Of a DNA stretch of 64,000 nucleotides, positions 55,795 to 64,000 are shown piece by piece. Each line of letters begins with the position of its first letter. The first letter of the stretch is position 1. Origin of the DNA: Nephrocerus scutellatus. Taxonomy: Eukaryota > Arthropoda > Insecta > Diptera > Pipunculidae. A program made the position numbers and the translations under genes. The DNA is taken from assembly GCA_947095585.1 (NCBI GenBank), contig OX352761.1, positions 37,659,260-37,723,259 on the forward strand, written 5' to 3'. Below the pieces are notes generated by a model, which was not told the origin of the DNA, ran no database searches, and saw only the letters and a program-made list of their open reading frames with translations.

Positions 55795-56906
55795 TCTCTA
55801 TATTTTTATTTCGCATGCCTTTGGCTGGCTGACACACCAAATCTTGTGATAAATTTTAACCCACTTCCTAAAGCCCGATTTTATTAAAATTTTGCACACA
55901 TGTATCTGCCATGACAACACTTTGGGGCCCCTCGGGCTGCTGGGTCGGGAGGCTCCCATACAAATATTTTACAAAAATCACCCGATTTTCTTCAAATTTT
56001 TTACGCATATGTATCTCCGTTGGGCAACACCTCTTATAAAAATTTAGTAGAGATCGGGCACCGGGGTCTGGGGCACCCATACAAATTTTATAAAAAAAGT
56101 ACCCGATTTTCTTCAAATTTTATACGCATGTGTATCCCCGATGGACAACACTTTTTGTAAAAACTTAGTAGTGTTCGGGCCCCGGGTGGGAGGGAACTCA
56201 TACAAATTTTATAAAAAAATACTCGATTTTCTTCTAATTTTATATGATGTGATGGACAGCACACACTACTTTTAAAAATTTGTTGTGGTGTGCACCCATA
56301 TAAATTTTATAAAAAAAAATACCCGAATTTATTCCAATTTTATACGCATATGTATCTCCGATGGATAACACTTTTTATAAAAATTTTGAAGTGATCGGTT
56401 CCGGGATCGGGGAGGCGGGCACCCATAAAAATTTTATTAAAAAAAGAACCCGATTTTCTCCAAATTTTATTAAAAAAAGTACCTGATTATAAAAATTTGG
56501 TAGAGATCGGGTTCCGGGTCCGTGGGCACCCATACAAATTTTATAAAAAAAAGTACCCGATTTTCTTCAAATTGAATACGCATACATATCTCCAATGGAT
56601 ATAACTTTTTGTAAAAAGGTGGAAGTGATCAGGCCCCGGGTTCGGGGGGCATCCATACAAATTTTATAAAAAAAAGTACCCGATTTTATTCAAATTTTAT
56701 CTGATGGGCAACACTTTTTGTAAAAATGTTGGAGTAATCGGGCCCCGGATTTTCTTTAAATTTTATACACACATGTTGAATCCTGTGGACAACGCTTTTT
56801 GTAAAAATTTGGAAGTGGCTGTGGCTCCAATATAATTTTTTAAAAATTAGCTTGATTTTCTTCAAATTTTATACACAATTTATTTGTATTTGTATTAAAA
56901 AAAAAA
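55795..56906 (+). repeat. family X array (composite copy 2, left arm)
   Basis: Matches 32636-34763 module by module at high identity but lacks about 1 kb of modules. Ends in the same AAAAAAACAAG junction with the long-TIR element. Confidence 0.85.
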
Positions 56907-57884
56907 CAAGAACCGTCGTATTTTGGAAGGGGTCGTATACTATGGTTGGAGGCTCCCCTAATATATTTTTTTTTGTATTTTCCAATTTTTTCAATTCTTA
57001 TAGTCATTAATTGTCAAGACTTTTTATTCCTTCAAAAGGAACCTATATTTTGGAACGGGATCCCCAGGTCAATGGACACATGCACATGTTTTTAAGTTGT
57101 TATGAATCCTCTTATTTAGAGTCTAGAATAAGAGCGCAAAGTGCAAAAAATGCTTGCATTGCGTGCAGTTGCGCAAGATCAGCGTGATAGCACTCCCTGT
57201 AAGGGTATCAAAGCGACACTAACCTCTGGCTGTGTGGGTTGCGAAGCGTTGTGTGTACATACATGACATTTGTGATTAGTTTCGTTTGAGAAATTTTCTT
57301 GAAAATTTAATTATCAACCAAATTTTTACAAAATTGGTTGTATATTCACTTAAAAATGTATCTGCCAAGCTGATTCGTGATGCTCTAATTGTCAGTAGAG
57401 GATTTTTTTGTCTCCACTTTTACTAATTTACAATAACCAAAAAATACTAACGCAGTCACAAAAAAAATTATTTCGCCCATTTATGCTAATTTATTTATGT
57501 GCAACATGGTTTTTTCAGAAAGGTTTACTTTTAATAGATTTAGTTCAAATCTTTAAAAAAAGTAAATGATTTTTTTTCTATCTATTTTAGATAGAAAAAT
57601 AACAAATAAAATAACAAACATTTTACTACGCATGTACTAAAAAAACGCATAAAGTTTCAGTGAAAAATGCAAACTGTACGTATTAAATACGAACATATGG
57701 CAAGATTACATAAATGGTCGCTATTTTCATGAATCCCGTTCAAAAATATAGGTTCCTTTTGAAGGAATTAAAAGTCTCGACAATTAATGACTATAAGAAT
57801 TAAAAAAATAGAAAATATAAAAAAAAATATTAGGGGAGCCTCCAACCAAAGTATACGACCCCTTCCAAAATACGACGGTTCATG
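56907..57884. mobile_element. foldback-like element with about 150-bp inverted repeats (copy 2)
   Basis: Second copy of 34764-35572 with the same ends and the same surrounding family X. It has an extra segment of about 150 bp (57160-57320, starting CGTGCAGTTGCGCAAG) that copy 1 lacks, either an insertion here or a deletion there. Confidence 0.8.
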
Positions 57885-59012
57885 TTTTTTTAAATTGTCT
57901 ATATTAACTTCACTTGCCCATGGCGGCCGGCTGGCTGGCTGGCTGGCACACCAAATCTTGTGATCAATTTTTAACCCACTTCCTATTTCCCGATTTTATT
58001 GAAATTTTACACACATGTATATCTCCCATGACAACACTTTCTATTAAAATTTAAGGCCGCGGGGTCGGGGGTCTCCCATACATTTTTTTTTTTTAATTAT
58101 CAATTTTTAACGCACTTCCTAAAGCCCATTTTTCCTGAAATTTTGTGCACATGTGTATTTCCGGTGACAATACTTTCTTTTAAAATTTGGAAGTGATCGG
58201 GCCCCGGGTTCGTGGGGCTCACATACAAATTTAAAAAAAATTTACACACATGTGTATACCCAATAAACAATACGTTTTCTAAAATTTGGTAGTGATCGGG
58301 TCCTGGGTTTAGCCGCAAGGCCCTTATACATTTTTAAATATCTATAGTGGCATCAGATACCGTCGTGCTTTAATGACTGTGTGCGGTGTGTGCTGCGCAG
58401 TCGGCTGCGCTGCTTGATTTTGGTGGTGGAGAGAGAGAGAAATCTTAGCTCACGCACAAATAAACCCCGCAAATGAAAGGAGACATAAATGTTTTATGCT
58501 TAATTCAACTTACTTACTTATTAACTGAATTGTATATATTTTAATTTATGCCGTTTTTTGTTGTCGATATCAACTTACAGATAGAACAACAAGTTTTCAC
58601 AATACTCTGTCATTTGGCGTTTTCATAAATTAGTTCAGAGCAGTCAAGGAGTTCTCAAGAAAAATGCTCGTGTTTCTTATTTGCTCAGAGTATGAGCGTG
58701 CTCTAAGTGCTCAGAATAAAATGATCTGAGCATTTTCAATTCTAACATCTGATGTCAAATGTCTCTTTCGATGATTTTCTCCTACAATAAAAAAAAATGA
58801 CTCAGGATCGAGATTAGAAAATTCTGCGATTAGAAAAATTTTAATTTTTATGGGTTGTTTTTTTTTAATACCAAAAAGGTGTGTACAAATTCCGAACGCT
58901 ACTGTTAGAAAATTCTGAAAAATTTATAATTTGTCAAAACAATTCGTATGATAGCCCCCCCTTGGCCCAGCGTCTCTTTCAAACAACGACAACTTTCGAA
59001 ATATGCCTATTA
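57885..59012 (+). repeat. family X (composite copy 2, right arm)
   Basis: Matches 35573-36560, then continues into the family X 3' segment (AATACCAAAAAGGTGTG, CAACTTTCGAAATATGCCTA) to TTA at 59010-59012, where the Harbinger element is inserted. The segment resumes at 61617. Confidence 0.8.
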
Positions 59013-59349
59013 AGGCCGTTAGTGAATGTGTTAAAAACATTTTAGTTAAAATTAGGTGAAAATAAATTATTGAGGTGAAATATTTTTAACAACAAAACTT
59101 TAATTTGCTGTGTGAATTAGTTAAAATTTTGACAGTTGAAATTCAATCAAAATGCATCGCATTACAAAAAAATATTTTCCGATTATAGTATTAATTTTAT
59201 TACTTTACAAAAATTATAGAAGTAATTAAGCAGTAATTCCTAAATATAGAAGAAAATTGAGAGAAGTGCCTACATATATTTCTATACAAACACAATATTA
59301 TGTTAATTTTTTTTTTTTTTTTCTGGTTATGAAATTTTTTTCAATCTAG

Positions 59350-60325
59350 CCTTTAGAATACTGCAAACTACGTGTCGTATCGGACGATGTAAGGGAAATT
59401 TTAAATGGAAACACAGTCATAACTCAAAAGCGTCTACGTATTAACGCGCAAAGTTTCCGAAAAATTGTCGAATTAATGCCAAACAAGAAACACGGTTGGG
59501 GGAAGGAATATGAATTAATTGTATTTTTATACTGGATGGCGGCAGGGTGTAGTTATCGAGTAGCTGCTGGTTTTATTGGTGTCAGTCCGTAAGTACATAA
59601 ATCGTTAGCATTTATATACATACATAATAATATTATAACTATATGCATATACTTTTTCCATACAGTTTTACAGTAAAATCAATCATACATAAAATGTTGG
59701 ACTATTTTACACATATATGCGGCATATTATTAAACCAGCAGCTATTGACGAACGAGAAGAAATTGGGGTTAGATTTTGCACAAGGGCGAAAACTAGAATC
59801 TTTGCTAAAGTTATCGGTGCTGTTGACGGATGTCATATAAGGATTAAATGCCCAGTCAAAAAGCACGATGAATATCTAAATTATAAAAGCTTTTACTCCA
59901 TTCAGTGTCAAGCCATAGTAAATAGCTATCATTTATTCAACGACGTGTTTGTCGGATTTTCAGGATCAGTACATGATACAAGAGTTTTCAAAAATAGCCC
60001 TCTGTATCAAAATGGGAACTACACAAATAATAATTATTATTTATTAGGGGACAGCGGGTATCCGTGTCAGCTGAGTCCCATCGCAGTGATAACACAATTT
60101 AAAAATGCCGTCGGAAATCAAAAGCAATTTAATAGAGTACATAGCAGGGCTCGCAATGTGGTCGAATGTGCATTTGGGATTTTAAAAATGAGATGGCGAA
60201 ATATTTTTAATAAATCGCTGGAATTAAAAATTGAAAACTCTATCAAAACAGTATTTGCTGCTTGCGTGCTACACAACATTTTTGTGTCTGGAGAGGATAT
60301 CGGCTCAGCATCAGAAATTGATTGA
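59350..60325 (+). pseudogene. Harbinger transposase (HARBI1-like), one frameshift
   Basis: Exon 59350-59588 (acceptor TTTCAATCTAG, donor GTAAGTAC) encodes LRINAQSFRKIVELMPNK and YWMAAGCSYRVAAGFIGVS (helix-turn-helix). Intron 59589-59665 ends CCATACAG. The next exon continues in frame (TVKSIIHKMLDYFTHI) until about 59735, where the frame changes. The remaining 200 codons are open: KVIGAVDGCHIRIKCP (first catalytic Asp), GFSGSVHDTRVFKNS and LLGDSGYPC (second Asp), and the ARNVVECAFGILKMRW block (catalytic Glu in the NVVEC context), ending with VFAACVLHNIF. The DDE nuclease core is intact. One frameshift, and an unplaced first exon, argue that this copy does not make transposase. Confidence 0.88.
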
Positions 60326-60779
60326 TTTTTAGTGGATACCTTGAACTTTGCGCATGAAGCAGATTCTGCAGAAGCAACGGCCTTCCGTAATACTCTTCTT
60401 GATCAATTAATGTAATCAATACATTTAAAAAAAATTGTTACAATAAACTTTAAAGTAAAAAATAACTGAATCAATACTTTATTTTATTCAATTCATACAC
60501 AAATAAAAATTTAAACTAATGAACTTAAAAATCAATCATAATTAATCTGATTCCGATCCGGACGAAATCAAGAGTGAATCCACGTTTATATGAGGGTATT
60601 CTTCTTTGACCATTTGGCCAAATACGCTAAGTAGGCCATCAATTTTTTTTGTCTATTTTCTTATCGCGTTTTTCGCGATTGGCCAAGTATCGATTGTGCG
60701 ACAAATTGGCAGACATTGATTGTCAAGAAGTACTTGGTGAAGTAGATAGCGTTGGGCTTTCGGCTAGTGGAGACGATTT

Positions 60780-61422
60780 TTAATGTGCTGCATCCATTGT
60801 GTGACTTGGCGCATTTAGAACAACTCCAATACCACTATCTATTAAGAATGGAGGATGAAAGGTGTGTTTAGTGCTGGCATAATTATGAATTAAATCATAA
60901 TATGGCCAATCTTCTTTAATTATTTTATCGTCCGGAGCTTTGTCTCCCGCCCCTTCACCAGTATTTATTTTAAAAATCTCTGTAAATTAAATCAGAACTT
61001 AGGTTATTTCACTACATAAATATAAATAAATTCGATGCCAACCTTTTACTTTCTCATCAGACCAGACCATTGCTGCTTACAATTAAGGAAAGTTTTGTCT
61101 GACCCCAAGGAAGTACCACAATCAGCTAATACTTTTCTGTAACGATAGGAAAACAATGTATTAACAATGCAAAACAATAAATGTGAATTGAATATTACCT
61201 CCAACCAGTGCTAATATTAGCATTTTTTGAAGTGAAGAGCGCGTCATTTTCAATTCTTTTTTTGATTAAGATTACTCTTTCCGTGTGTGTCCCTAATAAA
61301 GGCAAAGTGCGTATAAAATTATATATTTGTAGAAATACCATTATTATAATTAAATTATACTTACATGTTGCGTATGGCTTTTCTGTTGCTCGGCGCACAT
61401 TTTTAATTTTTCTAGTTTCCAT
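60780..61422 (-). pseudogene. Harbinger Myb/SANT-like accessory gene
   Basis: Minus-strand exons: 61422-61365 (METRKIKNVRRATEKP; donor GTAAGTAT), 61292-61199 (ERVILIKKRIENDALFTSK, donor GTAATATT), 61136-61050 (VLADCGTSLGSDKTF with CKQQWSGLMRK) and 60983-60780 (INTGEGAGDKAPDDK, WPYYDLIHNY, HPPFLIDSGI, stop). The spaced Trp and the KQQW-LMRK pattern fit a trihelix Myb/SANT-like DNA-binding domain, the usual second Harbinger protein that brings transposase to the ends. The first three exons join in frame. The last junction as I placed it does not, so either a splice site is wrong or the gene has decayed. Its opposite orientation to the transposase is normal. Confidence 0.75.
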
Positions 61423-61616
61423 ATTACTTTTTCTTTTTTAGTTTTACTCGAAATAATCACCCAAAAATAAATTTATGTATTTTTAACATCACTTGTCAAA
61501 ATTTATAGACGGTGTCGACCGCGTTAAATTTATGTTTTTTTTATTGTGGTGAATAAAAAATTTCGACTGTCAAAATTTTCATTTTTAACTAATTTTTAAC
61601 TAATTTACTAAGAGCC

Positions 61617-61890
61617 TTAGGCACATTTTGGTATAAAACCCCTACACAAGGTTTGAACGCGATCCAATACCAAGATAATACCAAGATATCTTACGCATAC
61701 GGAGCGATGCTATGTTCATAAATTCCTTTTCTGTTTCTGTTTCTTAACCGGTTTCGAAAATTACGCGGTGACATCCATTCTCTATACTTTAAAATAGTTT
61801 TCATGGACACAATCCTTTAAAAATTACGAAATGTATGGAATTGTTCTTGCATTTTAGGCCGCGTCGTATGTTTGGTTTTTTAAATTCTCT
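61617..61890 (+). repeat. family X 3' segment after the Harbinger insertion
   Basis: GGTATAAAACCCCTACACAAG matches the family X segment near 37235 (GGTATAAAACCACTACGCAAG). The remainder to 61890 is unassigned. Confidence 0.6.
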
Positions 61891-62225
61891 ATATTAGGCG
61901 TATTTAATTTGGAATCCGAATAAGGAATTCGAATGTCAAAACCAGCCAAAACCAGAAAACAGCAGGTTTCCAAATTCCAAAGAAGGAATTCGACAGTGCA
62001 ATTTTTGTTGTAATTCCTCGGCAAATAAAATATGGCTATTAACTTCGCGTGCCCGTTTCTGGCGCACTGGCTGGCTGGTCAGACCTTGTGATCAATTTTT
62101 AACTCACTTCCCAATGCCCGGTTTTATTAAAATTTTGCACACATGTATATTTCCGGGGACAATACATTCTGTTAAAATTTTATTGAATGGGCCGCGGGGT
62201 CAGAGGGCTCCCATACAAATTTATT
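61880..62225 (+). repeat. family X start split by a MITE
   Basis: AAATTCTCTATATTA at 61881 is interrupted by MITE M1 and resumes at 62037 as ATTAACTTCGCGTGCCCG. Removing the MITE and one copy of ATTA restores the family X start CTCTATATTAACTTCGCG. Modules follow, with the CAATTTTTAACTCACTTCCC and GGGCCGCGGGGTCAGAGGGC blocks. Confidence 0.8.
61900..62036 (+). mobile_element. MITE family M1 nested in family X
   Basis: Follows the M1 consensus from GCGTATTTAATTTGGAATCC to CCTCGGCAAATAAAATATGG, with a small AACCAG duplication inside. The host repeat is known from other copies, so the insertion point is exact to a few bases. The flanks share ATTA, or TTA/TA if the end is set differently. Confidence 0.8.
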
Positions 62226-62403
62226 TAATACTATTATGACTGTGTTCTGTGTTGGTAGCACTGTTTGCTTTACGATTGTTGGTTGTTGGGTTGCAGTGCT
62301 TCGTATGTGTTTTTATTTTTCAGCAGTTTAATTCTGTATACTTTTGGTTACTAGAAAATTTATATGAAAAATTTTAATTTTTATGGGTTGTTTTTTTAAA
62401 TTC

Positions 62404-62929
62404 TCTATATTAACTTCGCGTCGGTATGGTTCTGTCTGTCGTACGTTCGTCCGTTCATTCAGTGGTGGAATCATGCGATCAATGCAATGGGAGCACGAAT
62501 TGTCTAAACTCTTGATTTTTAAAATTCATAGATACATAGATTCATTGATCCACGGATCCCTTTCCAAAATTTAAGGAGTCTACTATAAAAAAATTCTGGA
62601 CAATTTATGAAAATAAGATTTGAAAACCAAAATATGAAGAAAAAAATCCAGGAGCACCCTGACCATAGTGTCCGACCCCTTCTAAAATATGATGGTTCTT
62701 GTTTTCATTGAATACCAAACAGTCGTGCAAATTTTCAGAACACTACTATTCAAAAATTCTAAAAAAAATCATAATTTGTAAAAATAATTCGGATGGTGAT
62801 CCCTTGACCCAGGAGTCTGACCACTTTCAAAATATGCGTATAAAGTGCTCATTATGGAATAAAATCTCTATGGAACATACATGCATTCATTCATGCATCC
62901 ACACAATGTTTCACTTTTATTAATATAGA
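62404..62929 (+). repeat. family X, compact copy with both ends
   Basis: The clearest full copy: starts TCTATATTAACTTCGCGTCG and ends ACTTTTATTAATATAGA. The two ends are perfect 10-bp inverted repeats (TCTATATTAA). The interior has a long-TIR element end remnant (62650-62700) and the ACCACTTTCAAAATATGC 3' segment. No coding sequence. Confidence 0.65.
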
Positions 62930-62939
62930 AGATATGAAC

Positions 62940-63240
62940 TCGTATTTTCAGTTACAATAATTTTGTAGAACCTGAAAAGCTTTCAAAGATATCCATGAAT
63001 TAGGTTTATCATTGCAGCACATATAATAGTTATATTATTACAAAAATGCTTGTTGTTTTTGTTTTTATTCTCTCTCTTTTACTTCCACTATAGAGTATAG
63101 AGATAAAGATACACTGATTCAATTTTTTGCCTGAATGGAAAAAATAAACAAAGTGACTATTTTGAAAATAAAACCCGAGACCCTTACGCTAATGCAAAAC
63201 ACGCTTTGCGTCACTTGAAACATGTTCAGTCAAGTAAGGG
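62940..63240. other. AT-rich spacer
   Basis: No gene or repeat recognised. Confidence 0.35.
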
Positions 63241-63244
63241 TAGA

Positions 63245-63560
63245 TGGACCCATAGATTAATACCATCTATATAATTATGCGCCCAATCTAACCCATTCTA
63301 GCCCAATTTTTAACTGGACATGGGTGCTTCTGCTCATACCTATTTAAACATAACCACGAGAGTTCACCCCACTATACTTTATGTGAGTGTATACCAGAAG
63401 ATGTAGAACATGTTTTCTTCCATTGTCCGTGTTTTGCAGGAGTAAAACAGGATGTGTCAAAGCAAATAGGACACAACATTCTATAAAGCATAGTTCATTC
63501 TATGCTACAAAATGAGGAGAATTATATGAATTAATTACTGGGGGATGGGTTTACTCAGAA
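63245..63560 (+). pseudogene. R1-like non-LTR pol C-terminal fragment
   Basis: One frame reads LTGHGCFRAYLFKHNH, then CECIPEDVEHVFFHCPCFAG and MLQNEENYMN, with one stop near 63486. The Cys/His spacing (HVFFHCP) is the C-terminal zinc-knuckle region of R1-clade retrotransposons. Everything upstream is missing (5' truncation). Confidence 0.75.
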
Positions 63561-63649
63561 AGAATCTGAGACTTGCACATGTTAATGTTTAAGATGCACA
63601 TGTGATAGTCTTTAAAGATTTCCAAACTCCTTAATAAAAAAACATCGGT

Positions 63650-63720
63650 CGTGGCCCTAGTGGTTTGTGCGAGCGAGAGTAATAACCTAACATGGAAAGC
63701 TTCTCAATTCGCCTTTAGGC
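63650..63720 (+). mobile_element. SINE fragment
   Basis: GCGAGAGTAATAACCTAACA and GGAAAGCTTCTCAATTCGCC match the body of the SINE at 38235. The tRNA-like head is altered (CGTGGCCCTAGTGGTTT) and the B box is gone. The rest of the window to 64000 holds nothing I recognise. Confidence 0.65.
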
Positions 63721-64000
63721 GTAACGCACACCACAGCGATTTCGGCGGCCACTGCGATTTCCAAAGTTCATCCCATTTATATTTATATGATACTAAGTTT
63801 CCCGGGGCGCTCCGCCACCCGAACACTTGAATCAGCGCCTAGCCCTCACTACCATGGGAGGCGTTTACCATTCCATAAACATTATCCGAGAGTAATTTTC
63901 GAAATATTCGCGTTTGAAAATAAAATTTAAAAAATTTGGAAATTTGAAAAATTTAATTTTTTTTCAAAAATGACCAACACTGACCTTGTAGCTAAAAGCG

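Larger units (their letters stand above)
59013..61616. mobile_element. PIF/Harbinger DNA transposon with TTA duplication
   Basis: About 2.6 kb. Inverted ends begin GGCCGTTAGTGAATGTGTTA and, inverted, GGCTCTTAGTAAATTAGTTA, with further shared AAATTTTGACAGT blocks inside. TTA flanks both sides (59010-59012 and 61617-61619). Joining the flanks restores a family X sequence, ATATGCCTATTAGGCAC, comparable to ATATGCCTAATAAGTGG at 37208. It carries the two genes expected of Harbinger: a transposase (+) and a Myb/SANT-like protein (-), transcribed toward each other. Confidence 0.92.

Overview
The window looks like a fly (Diptera) nuclear genome segment that is almost entirely transposable-element sequence wrapped around one recognisable host gene. 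The host gene is a katanin p60-like AAA ATPase (Kat-60L1 type) on the minus strand. Three exons are visible (29875-29628, 29565-28504, 14423-14098), with splice sites that keep frame. The 14.1-kb intron before the last exon is packed with nested retrotransposons. N-terminal exons must lie further right or outside the window. A DD41D mariner, a tRNA-derived SINE and an errantivirus env fit a higher dipteran; a tephritid fruit fly is my best inference, not proven.

Layout: 0-3.4 kb holds a 180-bp satellite array of 13 monomers plus one decayed monomer. 3.5-6.2 kb is the 3' end of an errantivirus (integrase, env, 3' LTR). 6.2-14 kb holds diverged tandem repeats, MITEs, a non-LTR fragment and an internally deleted Helitron. 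14.1-29.9 kb is the katanin gene. Its big intron contains a minus-strand Ty3/gypsy element. That element was split by a jockey-like non-LTR element, which in turn carries a plus-strand RTE-like element and an LTR-like insertion with a 63-bp hairpin minisatellite.

30-36.8 kb holds non-LTR remnants and a very repetitive family, called family X here, made of a reiterated module of about 120 bp. 36.84-46.45 kb is a near-identical tandem duplication of about 4.8 kb. Each copy holds an LTR end, a pogo-like element carrying a SINE with 14-bp target-site duplications, a Mag-like gag/protease remnant, and the 5' part of an RTE element. The RTE continues to 48.2 kb after the second copy.

49.3-51 kb holds two copies of one MITE; one is interrupted by a DD41D mariner and the other is its empty site. 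52.4-58.9 kb holds another SINE and more family X, including a second copy of the 32.6-36 kb composite. 59.0-61.6 kb is a PIF/Harbinger element with a transposase and a Myb/SANT-like second gene, inserted into family X with a TTA duplication. The rest is family X, a MITE nested in it, and an R1-like fragment.

No rRNA, functional tRNA, CRISPR or bacterial-type feature was seen. Almost all transposon coding sequence is broken. The best candidates for something undescribed are the hairpin minisatellite with paired changes in both arms (22.86-24.1 kb) and the composite family X element.
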